Shown here piece by piece: positions 26,035 to 35,720 of a stretch of DNA of 64,000 bases. Every line of letters starts with the position of its first letter. Within the stretch, counting starts at the first letter, position 1. The translations under genes were made by a program, and so were the position numbers. The notes beneath the pieces were generated by a model. It worked only from the letters and a program-made list of their open reading frames with translations. It searched no databases and was not told the DNA's origin. The DNA is from Pseudovibrio axinellae (GTDB lineage: Bacteria > Pseudomonadota > Alphaproteobacteria > Rhizobiales > Stappiaceae): assembly GCF_900110875.1 (NCBI RefSeq), contig NZ_FOFM01000011.1, positions 47,561-111,560 of the forward strand, given 5' to 3'.

Positions 26035-26137
26035 GATCGCTTTCTTCCAAGGATAAACAAACAGAGTGCCCCATCGCGATGAACCGCCGCAACAGAGCTG
26101 GAATGAGATTGACAAAACTCTAAGCTATAAGAGCTGT

Positions 26138-26983
26138 TTATTCAGCAGCATAAGCAACCTGCTTTTGAACCCCGAGCCCCTCAACGCCCAGCTCAACTTT
26201 ATCACCTGGCTTAAGAAAAACCGGCGGTTTCTGCCCCATACCAACACCGGGTGGCGTACCTGTAGAAATCACATCACCTGGCTGGAGGCTCATGAACTGT
26301 GATAGGTGCGAGATCACCCGAGCCACACTAAACACCATGGTATTGGTAGATCCATTTTGATAGCGGAGGCCGTTCACTTCCAAGTACATAGCAAGGTTTT
26401 GCGGGTCTACCACATCATCACGGGTCACAAGCCAAGGACCAATTGGGCCAAAAGTGTCCGCAGACTTACCCTTTACCCACTGCCCGCTGCGTTTCATCTG
26501 AAAATCGCGTTCTGACAGGTCATTGACGATGCAATATCCTGCAACATGATCCAATGCATCTTCTTCGCTGACATATTTAGTGTGCTTCCCAATCACAACG
26601 CCAAGCTCAACCTCCCAGTCAGTCCGTTCAGATGTGCGGGGGATCTCAATGTTATCGTTTGGGCCACAAATTGCTGAGGTTGCTTTGAAGAAAGTCACGG
26701 GTTCTTCGGGAACCTGCATTCCAGCCTCCGCTGCATGGTCAGAGTAGTTTAGCCCAATACAAACAAACTTGCCCACATTGCCAACACAAGCGCCAATGCG
26801 TGGGTTGCCCTCCACCAACGGCAAACTGCTCAAGTCCAGTGCAGCAATCTTTGCTAGTCCCTCTGCGCTCAGCGTCTCTCCTGCAATATCATCCACGATT
26901 CCAGAAAGATCGCGAAGACCTCCATTTGCATCAAGAACACCTGGCTTTTCGGCGTTCATCTCACCAAACCTTAGAAGTTTCAT
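26138..26983 (-). CDS. Fumarylacetoacetate hydrolase family protein
   Basis: A 281-residue enzyme of the FAH superfamily, the usual length for the bacterial 2,4-diketo-3-deoxy-sugar-acid hydrolase/ureidoglycolate lyase-like subgroup. GLNYSDHAAEAG (about residue 75), DWEVELGVVIGK (about 120, carrying the metal-binding Glu pair) and a late GDVISTGTPPGVG motif are clear. It probably cleaves a C-C bond in a beta-diketone acid using Mg2+. The start at 26983 fits the family length and has GGGTGTGA upstream; the longer frame to 27124 looks non-coding. No sugar-acid pathway genes are adjacent, so the substrate is open. Confidence 0.85.
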   Translation of the reverse strand: MKLLRFGEMNAEKPGVLDANGGLRDLSGIVDDIAGETLSAEGLAKIAALDLSSLPLVEGNPRIGACVGNVGKFVCIGLNYSDHAAEAGMQVPEEPVTFFKATSAICGPNDNIEIPRTSERTDWEVELGVVIGKHTKYVSEEDALDHVAGYCIVNDLSERDFQMKRSGQWVKGKSADTFGPIGPWLVTRDDVVDPQNLAMYLEVNGLRYQNGSTNTMVFSVARVISHLSQFMSLQPGDVISTGTPPGVGMGQKPPVFLKPGDKVELGVEGLGVQKQVAYAAE

Positions 26984-27126
26984 ATCACACCCTTTTAAAT
27001 AAACCGCCCAAACACCATCAATGGCGTGTGTTCGCCCGGTTGTAAATGCGTTTCTCGAAGCGACTTGAAGTGTATTTTTTTGAAAGAGGACCTGCTTGTT
27101 TGGTTGAAACACGCTCACAAACAAAG

Positions 27127-27159
27127 AAAGGACAAAGCTTCAATAAAGCTCTGTCCTTT
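27127..27159 (-). terminator. Terminator after the VOC gene
   Basis: AAAGGACA and TGTCCTTT form the outer stem, with inner AGCT/AGCT pairing. On the minus strand it is followed by a T-rich tract. It lies about 20 bases after the VOC-family gene. Confidence 0.7.
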
Positions 27160-27177
27160 TCTGCGCATTGAAGGAAG

Positions 27178-27561
27178 TTATGCGTAGCTAACCACCTCAA
27201 ACTCAATCCCGTCATCATCGTCGAAGTAAAACCGACGACCAGGCTCGTAATCTGCGTGGTTTCTCGTTGTATAACCGCCCTCCAGCACCTTCTTTTCAAC
27301 CGCGCCAAGATCCTCAACAACCACACCCACATGGTTCAAGCTGCCATGCGTAAGGTAATTATCTTCCTTCGAACTATTTGTATTTCCGAGAGAATAAACT
27401 GCGATGTAACTATCGTCACTGCCAACGTGAACGGTCGTCCCGCCTGCCCGAGCAGCACCCTGCCAACGGATATGCCAGCCAAACCAATCTGCAAGACGGT
27501 TTGCAGTCGCAACAGGATCAGATACGGTGATATTTACGTGCTCCAAAAAGCTCTTTGTCAT
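27178..27561 (-). CDS. VOC (glyoxalase/dioxygenase) family protein, likely SoxR target
   Basis: A 127-residue single-module pair of betaalphabetabetabeta units. It begins with FLEHVNITVSDP, followed by WHIRWQGAARAGGTTVHVGSDDSYIAVYS and a second unit starting HGSLNHVGVVVEDL, ending RRFYFDDDDGIEFEVVSYA. The metal-ligand pattern (H8, H78 and the C-terminal Glu) is visible. VOC proteins include lyases, dioxygenases and drug-sequestering proteins; the substrate is unknown. It is divergent from soxR and preceded by a MerR-type promoter with a 19-bp spacer, so induction by redox-cycling compounds is likely. Confidence 0.8.
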   Translation of the reverse strand: MTKSFLEHVNITVSDPVATANRLADWFGWHIRWQGAARAGGTTVHVGSDDSYIAVYSLGNTNSSKEDNYLTHGSLNHVGVVVEDLGAVEKKVLEGGYTTRNHADYEPGRRFYFDDDDGIEFEVVSYA

Positions 27562-27597
27562 CGCGATAGCCTTTCATTTCGACTTCAGATGACACCC

Positions 27598-27628
27598 CTT
27601 TTAGGAGTTCAAGTTAAGTTTAAGTCAA
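27598..27628 (-). promoter_or_regulatory. SoxR-type promoter with 19-bp spacer
   Basis: On the minus strand a -35 TTGACT (27623-27628) and a -10 TAAAAG (27598-27603) are separated by exactly 19 bases, the stretched spacing used by MerR-family activators. Inside the spacer lies TCAAGTTAA (27609-27617), which matches half of the E. coli SoxR operator. It would drive the VOC gene. Confidence 0.65.
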
Positions 27629-27646
27629 GGACTATTTTGAGAGCTT

Positions 27647-28138
27647 ATGAAGCATTCTGATATTTTGACAATTGGCGAGCTTGCAGAACGAACAGGCCTG
27701 ACAACCTCCGCCATACGTTTCTATGAAACAAAAAACATTGTGACAGCGAGCCGCAACGCCGGTGGCCAACGCCGCTTCATGCGCGCAGATCTGCGCCGCC
27801 TCTCATTTGCACTCATCGCACAGGAATTTGGCTTCACAATTAAAGAGATTGCCGAGCAACTTGCAACCCTGCCTCCTGGCCGCGCGCCCAATAAGGCTGA
27901 TTGGCAACGGCTGAGCTTACAATTCAGAGTGCACCTCGACGAACGCATCGCTCGAATGGAGCGCCTGCGAAGCCACCTTAATGGTTGTATAGGGTGTGGC
28001 TGCCTGTCTTTGGACAAGTGCGAGCTGTACAATGCTGGCGATGCTGCCTCAAGCTATGGTCGAGGCCCGCGCTTTGTCTTTGGTGACAAGTCATTTAAAG
28101 ACGATAAGACATCAACTCTGGAGCCTGTAAACCGCTAA
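27647..28138 (+). CDS. soxR: Redox-sensitive MerR-family activator SoxR
   Basis: A 163-residue regulator with an N-terminal MerR helix-turn-helix (LTIGELAERTGLTTSAIRFYETK, about residues 7-29) and a dimerisation helix (about 82-115). The diagnostic [2Fe-2S] ligand set is C114-x2-C117-x-C119-x5-C125. SoxR is activated by oxidation of this cluster by redox-active compounds or superoxide. No soxS gene is present, as is usual outside enterics, and the adjacent divergent VOC-family gene is the likely direct target. Confidence 0.93.
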   Translation: MKHSDILTIGELAERTGLTTSAIRFYETKNIVTASRNAGGQRRFMRADLRRLSFALIAQEFGFTIKEIAEQLATLPPGRAPNKADWQRLSLQFRVHLDERIARMERLRSHLNGCIGCGCLSLDKCELYNAGDAASSYGRGPRFVFGDKSFKDDKTSTLEPVNR

Positions 28139-28183
28139 ATGACCTGCCCTTTTAAGATCTAGTGCAACAACTCTGGAAACAAA

Positions 28184-28211
28184 AAACCCCAGGGATGAGT
28201 TCCCCGGGGTT
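28184..28211 (-). terminator. Terminator of the nap operon
   Basis: AACCCC-A-GGGA and TCCC-CG-GGGGTT form a strong hairpin followed on the minus strand by a run of T. It lies 25 bases after the napC stop. Confidence 0.85.
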
Positions 28212-28236
28212 CTGATTGGTTTGTTATAAGCTCCGC

Positions 28237-28827
28237 TTATTTGGCTGCTTTCAGCAGGCTCAAATCTGGGAGTTTATGGGCAATGCCCTTGTGACAGTCG
28301 ATACAGGTCTTTTCTCCAGAAACCAGATACTTGGAGTGCTGTTCAGACGCTCTGATACTCTGGCGCGTGAAATCCATAGACTCCTCACTATGACAGTTAC
28401 GGCATTCCAAAGAGTCGTTTGCCTTAAAGCGAGCCCATTCATGACTTGCCAGCTCTAGACGCTTATCCTCAAACTTCTCAGGTGTTGAGATTGTGCCGAA
28501 GATTTTGCCGTAAACTTCCTTGGATGCCTGAATCTTACGGGCAACCTTAGAGGTCCAGTTGTGAGGTACATGGCAATCAGGACAAGTCGCACGCACACCA
28601 GACCGGTTGGTATAGTGAATTGTGGTCTTGAGTTCCTGGTAGACCGTGTTCTCCATTTCATGACACCCAATACAGAATTCCTCTGTATTGCTCACCTCCA
28701 GGGCGGTGTTGAACCCACCCCAGAAGATGATACCGGCCACAAACCCACCAAGTGTCAAAAAGCCGAGACTGTAATGCACACTAGGTTTACGGATAACTTG
28801 CCAGAACCGTTTGATAGCTGAAAACAT
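28237..28827 (-). CDS. napC: Tetraheme quinol dehydrogenase NapC
   Basis: A 196-residue NapC/NirT-family cytochrome with one N-terminal membrane anchor (about residues 18-38) and four c-heme motifs: C52-IG-CH, C82-PD-CH, C142-RN-CH and C175-ID-CH. It oxidises ubiquinol at the periplasmic face and passes electrons to NapB. It is the last gene of the operon, 11 bases after napB. It is clearly similar to the N-terminal part of the larger multiheme fusion at 51595-53382. Confidence 0.95.
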   Translation of the reverse strand: MFSAIKRFWQVIRKPSVHYSLGFLTLGGFVAGIIFWGGFNTALEVSNTEEFCIGCHEMENTVYQELKTTIHYTNRSGVRATCPDCHVPHNWTSKVARKIQASKEVYGKIFGTISTPEKFEDKRLELASHEWARFKANDSLECRNCHSEESMDFTRQSIRASEQHSKYLVSGEKTCIDCHKGIAHKLPDLSLLKAAK

Positions 28828-28838
28828 ATGGTGTGCTC

Positions 28839-29300
28839 CTACTTGTCGGTCTTACCGTCGAGCACGTCATCAACGTCAACGAAGGTGTTCTCCATTGGAG
28901 GCTTCGCCTCAGTCTGAGTAACGTGACACTGGGTGCAGAAGAAGCGACGAGGAGAAACAGACGCTAGGAATTGCCCCTCACGATTCATGAAGTGAGTCAC
29001 AGAGATCATTGGTGCCTGAGACTGTTCAACCGCGGTACGACTATGACAAGTCATGCACTTGTTCAGGCGCTTGTCGATCTGGTAGCCGTCGATCTTATGA
29101 GGGATCAATGGTGGCTGTTCAGGGTAGTTACGCACCTGACGCTCGTCAGAATTCACGACCTTAGAGATCCGCGGTGCGGCATCCTGAGTAAGGATGTCCG
29201 CATTACGCATTTCGGAGATGGTTTCAGCAGCATAAGAGCTTGCACCACCAAAGACTGTCGCAGCGATAAGGCTGGCTAAAATGAGTTTTAGAAGTTTCAT
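28839..29300 (-). CDS. napB: Periplasmic nitrate reductase di-heme electron transfer subunit
   Basis: A 153-residue periplasmic cytochrome with a signal peptide ([24 protein letters not shown]). It has two c-heme motifs, C82-MT-CH and C122-TQ-CH, and the family segment around [17 protein letters not shown]. It relays electrons from NapC to NapA. The ATG at 29300 is chosen because GAGG precedes it and the signal peptide then starts properly. Confidence 0.95.
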   Translation of the reverse strand: MKLLKLILASLIAATVFGGASSYAAETISEMRNADILTQDAAPRISKVVNSDERQVRNYPEQPPLIPHKIDGYQIDKRLNKCMTCHSRTAVEQSQAPMISVTHFMNREGQFLASVSPRRFFCTQCHVTQTEAKPPMENTFVDVDDVLDGKTDK

Positions 29301-29308
29301 GACGTACC

Positions 29309-31807
29309 TCACACGGCTACAATCTTGACCGCGCACTTCTTATAGTCGGTCTGTTTTGAAAGAGGATCTGTTGCATCCAGTGTCACCTTGTTGATGAGCT
29401 GGCTTGCATCAAAGAACGGTACGAACACGAGGCCTTTTGGCGGCTTGTTACGACCACGGGTCTCAATACGTGTTGTGATCTCGCCACGACGGGAGACAAC
29501 GCGCACTTCAGAACCACGGCGCAAACCTTTGGCTTCTGCATCGTCTGGGTGCATGTAACAAACGGCGTCCGGGAAGGCTTTGTAAAGCTCTGGAACACGC
29601 TGGGTCATAGACCCTGTATGCCAATGCTCAACAACGCGGCCTGTGCAGAGCCAGAAGTCGTACTCTTCATCCGGGCTCTCAGCAGCTGGCTCATAAGGCA
29701 GCGCAAAGATGCGCGCTCTACCGTCTTTATGACCGTAAAACTCAAAGCCTTTGCCTTCACCAACGTATGGATCAGAACCTTCACGGAAACGCCACTGGGT
29801 TTCTTTGCCGTTTACAACTGGCCAACGCAGTCCACGCTCTTTGTGGTACACGTCGAAGTCTGCAAGGTCATGGCCATGACCGCGGCCGAAGGTTGCGTAT
29901 TCTTCAAACAGACCTTTTTGCAGGTAGAAGCCAAAATCGTTAGATTCATGGTTGCCGTAGTCAGAATTCATATCTGACAGTGGGAACTTATCGACCTGAC
30001 CGTTTGCAAACAGGATGTCGTAGAGTGTTTTACCACGGTACTCAGGCGCCTTCGCCAGCAGCTCTTCAGGCCAAACTTCTTCAACCTTGAAGCGTTTGGA
30101 GAATTCAACTGTCTGCCAAAGATCTGACTTAGCTTCGCCCGGAGCAGAAACCAGCTGGTTCCAGAACTGGGTACGACGCTCTGCGTTACCGTAAGCACCT
30201 TCTTTTTCCACCCACATTGCAGTTGGCAGAATAAGGTCAGCAGCCATCGCGGACACTGTTGGGTATGGGTCTGAGACGACCACGAAGTTTTCTGGATTTC
30301 TCCAGCCTGGGTAGATCTCTTCAACAACGTTAGGACCAGCCTGCATGTTGTTGGTGACCTGAGTCCAGTAGAAATTCAGCTTACCGTCTTTGAGCATGCG
30401 GCTCTGCAAAACAGCATGGTAACCAGGTTTTGCAGGAATAGTGCCGTCCGGCAGCTTCCAGATTTCCTCAGTAATTTTGCGGTGTGCAGGGTTTGCAACC
30501 ACCATGTCTGCAGGCAGACGGTGTGAAAACGTACCAACTTCACGAGCTGTACCACAAGCAGATGGCTGACCGGTCAATGAGAATGGACCGCAACCTGGCT
30601 TGGAGATTTTACCTGTAAGAAGGTGGATGTTGTAGAACAGCTGGTTGACCCAAACACCGCGGGTATGCTGGTTCGCACCCATGGTCCACAGGGACATGAC
30701 CTTTTTGTCTGGATCAGCATAAAGCTTTGCCAGTTCCAACAAACGATTTGCAGGAACACCAGACATCTTCTCTGCGTATTCGAGAGTGTATGGCTCAACG
30801 AACTTAGCATATTCTTCGAAGCTGATTTCTTTAGAGCCACCAGCTTTATCAGCATTTTTCGCAGCTTGCTGCAGTGGGTGCTCAGGGCGCAGGCCGTAAC
30901 CAATATCTTGATTACCAAGACGGAAATTGGTGTGCTTGCTGACGAAGTCCATGTCCACGGCTTCGTTCTGGATGATGTAGTTTGCGATAAAGTTCGCAAT
31001 CACCAGATCGGTCTGAGGCGTGAAGACCATTGGAATGTCAGCAAGGTCAAAGCTGCGGTGCTGGTAGGTTGAAAGAACAGCAACTTTTACATCTGGGTTG
31101 GACAGACGCCGGTCAGCAAGTCGGGTCCAAAGAACCGGGTGCATCTCAGCCATGTTGGAACCCCAGAGCACGAATGCATCTGCGTTCTCAAAGTCATCAT
31201 AACAACCCATTGGCTCATCAATACCAAAGGTACGCATGAATGCTCCTACGGCAGAAGCCATACAGTGACGTGCGTTAGGGTCAATGGAGTTGGAGCGGAA
31301 GCCAGCTTTCCAGAGTTTAGAAGCCGCGTAGCCTTCCCAAACCGTCCACTGGCCTGAGCCAAACATGCCAACGGCGTAAGGGCCGTTCTTCTTCATGGCT
31401 TCTTTTGCTTTGACAGCCATGATGTCGAAAGCTTCGTCCCAGGATACTGGCTCGAACTCGCCTTCCTTGTCGTACTTACCGTCGGTTTTGCGCAGCAACG
31501 GCGTTTCCAGACGGTCTTTGCCGTACATGATCTTGGAAAGGAAGTAACCTTTCACACAGTTCAGGCCCTTGTTAACTGGGCTCTGAGCATCGCCATGAGT
31601 TGCAACAACGCGATCGTTCTTGGTCGCAACCATAATGGAACAACCGGTGCCACAGAACCGGCACGCTGCTTTGGACCACTTCAGGTCGGTTTTGCTAGCG
31701 TCCGTTACAATGTTGGCCGCTTGTGCCGGGAGGCTTGCTCCGGCTGCAGCGGCTGCCGCTGCAACAGCCTGCGCCTTAATCACAGCGCGTCTCGTTAGTT
31801 TAATCAT
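29309..31807 (-). CDS. napA: Periplasmic nitrate reductase catalytic subunit
   Basis: An 832-residue Mo-bis-MGD enzyme with a Tat signal ([10 protein letters not shown], residues 4-13). A [4Fe-4S] motif, C49-x2-C52-x3-C56-x27-C84, follows. The molybdenum-coordinating Cys is in the segment ARHCMAS, at C182. It reduces nitrate to nitrite in the periplasm. The ATG at 31807 overlaps the napD stop (ATGA); a TTG two codons earlier is less likely. GAGGGG precedes the start. Length and motif spacing match functional NapA. Confidence 0.96.
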   Translation of the reverse strand: MIKLTRRAVIKAQAVAAAAAAAGASLPAQAANIVTDASKTDLKWSKAACRFCGTGCSIMVATKNDRVVATHGDAQSPVNKGLNCVKGYFLSKIMYGKDRLETPLLRKTDGKYDKEGEFEPVSWDEAFDIMAVKAKEAMKKNGPYAVGMFGSGQWTVWEGYAASKLWKAGFRSNSIDPNARHCMASAVGAFMRTFGIDEPMGCYDDFENADAFVLWGSNMAEMHPVLWTRLADRRLSNPDVKVAVLSTYQHRSFDLADIPMVFTPQTDLVIANFIANYIIQNEAVDMDFVSKHTNFRLGNQDIGYGLRPEHPLQQAAKNADKAGGSKEISFEEYAKFVEPYTLEYAEKMSGVPANRLLELAKLYADPDKKVMSLWTMGANQHTRGVWVNQLFYNIHLLTGKISKPGCGPFSLTGQPSACGTAREVGTFSHRLPADMVVANPAHRKITEEIWKLPDGTIPAKPGYHAVLQSRMLKDGKLNFYWTQVTNNMQAGPNVVEEIYPGWRNPENFVVVSDPYPTVSAMAADLILPTAMWVEKEGAYGNAERRTQFWNQLVSAPGEAKSDLWQTVEFSKRFKVEEVWPEELLAKAPEYRGKTLYDILFANGQVDKFPLSDMNSDYGNHESNDFGFYLQKGLFEEYATFGRGHGHDLADFDVYHKERGLRWPVVNGKETQWRFREGSDPYVGEGKGFEFYGHKDGRARIFALPYEPAAESPDEEYDFWLCTGRVVEHWHTGSMTQRVPELYKAFPDAVCYMHPDDAEAKGLRRGSEVRVVSRRGEITTRIETRGRNKPPKGLVFVPFFDASQLINKVTLDATDPLSKQTDYKKCAVKIVAV

Positions 31808-32142
31808 GAGCAAGTCCCCTCGGGTTGAATGTCACCCTGATCAGAAATCACAATTGAATTGAGGTCGGTGGTGTCGGTTTGGTGGAAGATGAGCGAAGCA
31901 GTAACAACGCCCTCTAACTGCTGGATTTCGGCAAGCGCATTCGCGATGTCGCGCTCACTTGTGGTTTCCAGCGTCACAATTATCTTTTCAGTACCAGTTG
32001 CTTCTGCAATTTCTGCAGCTTCAATCTGTTCTATTGCAGCGCAGACCTGCTCTCGCTTTGCAGGTTCGGCCATAATCAGCACACTTGAGATGTGCCAGAC
32101 ACCGGCTTCTTCCACGCGCTCAACTGTTGTTGCATTACGCAT
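31804..32142 (-). CDS. napD: NapA Tat-signal chaperone NapD
   Basis: A 112-residue cytoplasmic protein with the ferredoxin-like fold of NapD. The first strand is [30 protein letters not shown], and the segment [34 protein letters not shown] is typical. It binds the NapA Tat signal until the cofactor is loaded. It overlaps napF by eight bases at its start and napA by four bases at its end. Confidence 0.92.
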   Translation of the reverse strand: MRNATTVERVEEAGVWHISSVLIMAEPAKREQVCAAIEQIEAAEIAEATGTEKIIVTLETTSERDIANALAEIQQLEGVVTASLIFHQTDTTDLNSIVISDQGDIQPEGTCS

Positions 32143-32650
32143 TTGCTAAACTTTCTCGGCTCTGGTCGTTAAAGGTGAGCGCATCAACGGGGCACGAAAC
32201 AAGGCAGGCTCCGCAGCCATTACACTGCTCGGCATCCAGATGTATCTTTCCCGTAGGCGCCACGCGCATATCAAACCGGAGTGCTCTTGGATCACAGCTA
32301 TCGGTGCAAGCTTGACAAGAAACCCCCTTATCAAGCAGGCATGCCTCCTGCTGTATTTCTGCAGTGAGCCTCCAGGGGGCCACGGTCAGATCAAACAGAT
32401 CTTCTTCCGGGCACGCTTTTGCGCACTCTTCACAGAACGTGCATTCTCCAACGCCGGTTTTGATGTAAGGCCGATTATCTGCGCTGAACAAAATGCTCTC
32501 AGGGCAAGCTTTGACGCATTCAAAGCAACCTGTGCATTTCTCTTCAACCCGCGTTTCCGTTGTCCAAGGAGGACGAACCGGCGCCACCACCTGAGGGGCT
32601 GCACCCAAACGGGTAAAGAATGCTCTGCGAGATAAATTAGCCACGATCAC
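32135..32650 (-). CDS. napF: Ferredoxin-type maturation protein NapF
   Basis: A 171-residue protein with four cysteine clusters of the ferredoxin type, at about residues 39-49, 70-80, 107-114 and 142-152. The third lacks the usual full spacing (CQACTDSC), as in other NapF proteins. It probably helps assemble the iron-sulfur cluster of NapA in the cytoplasm. The N-terminus carries an RRAFF stretch that resembles, but does not function as, a Tat signal. Confidence 0.93.
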   Translation of the reverse strand: MIVANLSRRAFFTRLGAAPQVVAPVRPPWTTETRVEEKCTGCFECVKACPESILFSADNRPYIKTGVGECTFCEECAKACPEEDLFDLTVAPWRLTAEIQQEACLLDKGVSCQACTDSCDPRALRFDMRVAPTGKIHLDAEQCNGCGACLVSCPVDALTFNDQSRESLANA

Positions 32651-32653
32651 CTC

Positions 32654-32833
32654 TTAAAAGGATGGTGGTCCAACCAGAAGCTGGGACATCCAGATAATAA
32701 AACCGTATCCAGCAACAGCTGCGGTCATAAGAAATGGGGCAAGGACCACGGCTAACAACAGGAATGCTGTACGTTCACCACTTTTGGTCGATTGCGAGGC
32801 TTTCTCTTGGGTAGTCAGGCCTATTTCAGCCAT
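32654..32833 (-). CDS. napE: Small membrane protein NapE, first gene of nap operon
   Basis: A 59-residue protein with a single membrane helix (about residues 22-50) after a hydrophilic N-terminus, the expected form of NapE. The ATG at 32833 has GGAGAG seven bases upstream; the in-frame ATG at 32866 lacks a site. Its role is unknown. It starts the napEFDABC operon, which has no napGH. Confidence 0.85.
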   Translation of the reverse strand: MAEIGLTTQEKASQSTKSGERTAFLLLAVVLAPFLMTAAVAGYGFIIWMSQLLVGPPSF

Positions 32834-32941
32834 ACTGCTCTCCGTAGATCTTGTCAGGCAACGCATTCGACTAAGTGAGCTGACGTAAGCGCTTTTCCTG
32901 AACTTCAGATCTTCAATTTACCCACGGGTACTGGAAGCACC

Positions 32942-32955
32942 TTGATTGCAATCAA
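32942..32955 (-). promoter_or_regulatory. Perfect FNR box before the nap operon
   Basis: TTGATTGCAATCAA is a perfect palindrome matching TTGAT-N4-ATCAA, and extends to CTTGATTGCAATCAAG. Its centre lies about 115 bases before napE. It differs at only one base from one of the idr-locus boxes. Confidence 0.75.
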
Positions 32956-33453
32956 GTGTGTAACGCATTTGTGAACGCCACCATATTGAGGCACCAGTTC
33001 TCCGCTCCCTCTCCTCAAGCTGCGAGATAGCCTAAAGCCCTTATTGCGACGTCTTTACTCCAGTTTCTCGCCGTTCCATGAAGCAGAAGACTTGCATCCT
33101 TTGGCACCCTTGCCTCGCCATGCTGCGTAGATCACGGATATTTAGATAATAAATTCATGTGGTTATTGTCTGGTCTGGATTAGAATAGGCATCCACCACC
33201 GCGAATTGACCGTTCGCACACCACGGCTGACCAGATTCCTAGCTCCGACACCTAAGCACGTGTTGCACGTAAAGCTCGCCTCAAGCTAAGAGCAGAAACC
33301 GTTGCGATTAGACCTTTGTCTAGTCAGTTTTTCTTGGTATTTTGGCGTTCTGTCCCTGCGTTACAGCTCAGCCTGTCAAACATCGCACGCACCCGCGAAT
33401 CACAGGTACAAAAAAGGCCGGATAACGCACAACACCGCCCAGCACCACAACAC
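32956..33453. other. Intergenic region between nap promoter and nos terminator
   Basis: About 500 bases without a convincing gene on either strand. No repeats, tRNA or clear regulatory palindromes are seen beyond the nap FNR box. Confidence 0.6.
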
Positions 33454-33480
33454 AAAAAGCGGCGTTTCATCAAACGCCGC
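33454..33480 (-). terminator. Terminator of the nos operon
   Basis: GCGGCGTTT and AAACGCCGC form a perfect 9-bp stem with a 4-base loop, followed by TTTTT on the minus strand. It lies about 30 bases after nosL. Confidence 0.88.
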
Positions 33481-33511
33481 CTCTGTTAGCAATCTCTAGT
33501 TTTTTGGTTTC

Positions 33512-34018
33512 TTAGAACAATGTTACACTGCTCAAAACTGCCTCGGCAGGTATCTCGCTCAAAGGCATAACCTTGCCGCCATTCTTTTGAGCAAATATCA
33601 ATGCAGAGGCTTCAGACCCAAAGGGGACAACTTCCGGCGCGCCCATGCCGCCGGTTTGTTTGGACCCCACAACAAACATAGCTTTATCTGCGGAAATCCA
33701 GTTCTCAATGCCCGGTTCATCCCAGTTATCTGCCTTAGCCATGTCTGAGACATAAGTTACCACAACATCGCCAGGACGCTCCTCCCCTTTCAAAAACGCA
33801 ACAGCATCGCGCACTTGAGCAAAGAACAAGGGAGCGGGTAAGCCCTCAATGTGGATTTGGGCTTTAGGGCCTGGATGCTCCAACACATTCATTTGGCAAT
33901 AAAAGCTTACTGCATCTTCCGTCATAACGATTGGGTCAGGAAGCTTCCCTTCCGTTTCATCGCCACCACCACATGCTGAAAGTAATATTGTCAGTGATAA
34001 AATACCAAGCAGTCTCAT
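33512..34018 (-). CDS. nosL: Copper-binding lipoprotein NosL
   Basis: A 168-residue protein with a lipoprotein signal (MRLLGILSLTILLSAC, lipobox LSAC, lipidated C16). The NosL domain carries a Cys-x-Met copper-binding element (SFYCQMNVLEHPGPKAQIH). NosL delivers Cu(I) for the NosZ CuZ site, in partnership with NosDFY. It overlaps nosY by four bases (ATGA). It is the last nos gene here; nosX does not follow. Confidence 0.92.
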   Translation of the reverse strand: MRLLGILSLTILLSACGGGDETEGKLPDPIVMTEDAVSFYCQMNVLEHPGPKAQIHIEGLPAPLFFAQVRDAVAFLKGEERPGDVVVTYVSDMAKADNWDEPGIENWISADKAMFVVGSKQTGGMGAPEVVPFGSEASALIFAQKNGGKVMPLSEIPAEAVLSSVTLF

Positions 34019-34836
34019 AGGCTAATCCTCTGAACAGAAGCCCATGCCAAAGTGAGCGCTCCAATAGGCCACAACAGAAGCGAAATCAGCGGCGCAAACC
34101 CAGATGCAGCCGTTGAAGAAACAATACCGGAGGCCAACTCCGCTGCTTGCCCACTAGGCAAAGTAACAAGACGGAACGCATCAGCTGGATTAGCGACGAG
34201 TAACCATGGGAAGAAGTCTTTGGTAAAGGTCCCCCCACTTGCATCGACCATAAGCCCTGCGAGCAACGCGACGTCATAAAGAACCACGAATACCAACCAG
34301 GTTCCAATGGCATATCCAGCGGCGGCTCCGGTGGCCTGAGTCCAGGCGGACAAGGCATACCCCAGCCCCAAAAACGCAGAGCCAAGCAACAGCGCGCCAC
34401 CAATCAACCTAAGCAAAACAAAAACACTCTCAGCGGTGACACCACCCGTGGCAGCAGCAACAACAACCGTCGCGCCAAAACCTAAGGTGAGAGCAACAGC
34501 CAGAGCTGCCAAGTGAGCGAGAAATTTCCCAGTTATCATGGAGAGACGCGGAGCAGGATAGGTAAGCATCAAAGGCAATGTGCCCCGCTCCATTTCCCCT
34601 GCGATGGAGTCAAACGTCATCAAGAGAGCAAGCAATGGAACGATATACACGGACAACGTGGCAAGGCTCGCGCTTGATGCGGTCATCAGATCCACGCCCA
34701 AATCACCGGTTGCGCCGGAACCTAAAAGCGTCAGCGCACAAGAAAACAGTACCATGATCGTAACGGCAGCGCGCAAAAGACGGTTGCGTCGAGCAATGCG
34801 GAATTCGGTTCTCGCGAAGGCTAAGATAGCATTCAT
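34015..34836 (-). CDS. nosY: Nos ABC transporter permease NosY
   Basis: A 273-residue membrane protein with about six helices, of the NosY/ABC-2 permease type. The segment SIAGEMERGTLPLMLTYPAPR (about residues 77-97) is characteristic. With NosF and NosD it forms the complex that handles copper for NosZ maturation. Its start overlaps the nosF stop (TGATG-type overlap) and its end overlaps nosL. Confidence 0.93.
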   Translation of the reverse strand: MNAILAFARTEFRIARRNRLLRAAVTIMVLFSCALTLLGSGATGDLGVDLMTASSASLATLSVYIVPLLALLMTFDSIAGEMERGTLPLMLTYPAPRLSMITGKFLAHLAALAVALTLGFGATVVVAAATGGVTAESVFVLLRLIGGALLLGSAFLGLGYALSAWTQATGAAAGYAIGTWLVFVVLYDVALLAGLMVDASGGTFTKDFFPWLLVANPADAFRLVTLPSGQAAELASGIVSSTAASGFAPLISLLLWPIGALTLAWASVQRISL

Positions 34837-35720
34837 CAGGCAACCTCCTCACTGAAGTGTTTATACAGGTCATCCAAGCACGGCGGAGCTAAGTCCACGT
34901 CCGATATGACATTTTCCATTTCCGCAATGCGTCCAAGCAACTTCAGCTTATGTTCTGCGGTGCAAGTTAGTTCCACTGACTGACCATTAACGGGAACCCC
35001 GCCCAATTGCTCAGCCACATAGCCGTTGCTGCTTTCTTTAGTGGTGACGCGGACGCGGATCGGCAATCCGGCATCTCTGCGCAGCGAGGACAATGTATCG
35101 TTTGCAACCAGCTGCCCCTGCCTAAGCACCGCGATCCGGTCAGTTTTTGCTTCCAACTCAGTGAGCGCATGGGAGGATATCATCACGGCAGTGCCATCCG
35201 CGGCCATCTCATCAACCAGCTGATAAAACTCACCGCGAGAAAGCGGATCGAGACCGCTGGTCGGCTCATCCAGAATTGCCAGGCGAGGTCGAGCAAGGAG
35301 CGCTTGGGCAAGTCCAACGCGTTGGCGCATCCCTTTAGAGTAAGTTGAAATTCTGCGGTTTGCCGCGTGAGCAAGTCCGACACGCTCCAACAAAGGATCA
35401 ACCGCCTTTTTATCCCCCTTCATGCTCGCAAGCATATAAAGCATTTCCCGACCAGTAAGCGCAGGGTGAAAGGAAACGCTCTCAGGAAGATAGGCCGTTG
35501 TTTTTCTGGCCTTTTTGCTTCCAGGCTTTTCGCCCAGAATGGAAATCTCACCACTAAACAGCGGGACCAAACCGAGAACCGCTTTCATTAGCGTACTCTT
35601 GCCTGCTCCGTTATGCCCGATGAGAGCCACCCGTTCGCCTTCTGCGACGGAAAGAGAGACCTGACTTAACGTCTCCAATTTACCACGTCTTACAGTGGCC
35701 GCGTGGACATCAAGGGTCAT
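34836..35720 (-). CDS. nosF: Nos ABC transporter ATPase NosF
   Basis: A 294-residue ATPase with Walker A GHNGAGKST (about residues 35-43), signature YSKGMRQRVGLAQAL, Walker B LAILDEPTSGLDP and switch SSHALTE. It powers the NosDFY complex. The ATG overlaps the nosD stop by four bases (ATGA). Confidence 0.95.
   Translation of the reverse strand: MTLDVHAATVRRGKLETLSQVSLSVAEGERVALIGHNGAGKSTLMKAVLGLVPLFSGEISILGEKPGSKKARKTTAYLPESVSFHPALTGREMLYMLASMKGDKKAVDPLLERVGLAHAANRRISTYSKGMRQRVGLAQALLARPRLAILDEPTSGLDPLSRGEFYQLVDEMAADGTAVMISSHALTELEAKTDRIAVLRQGQLVANDTLSSLRRDAGLPIRVRVTTKESSNGYVAEQLGGVPVNGQSVELTCTAEHKLKLLGRIAEMENVISDVDLAPPCLDDLYKHFSEEVA

Noticed and set aside
33302..33499. Small plus-strand open frame between nap and nos
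   Set aside because: It runs through the nos terminator, has no ribosome binding site and its translation has no recognisable features.
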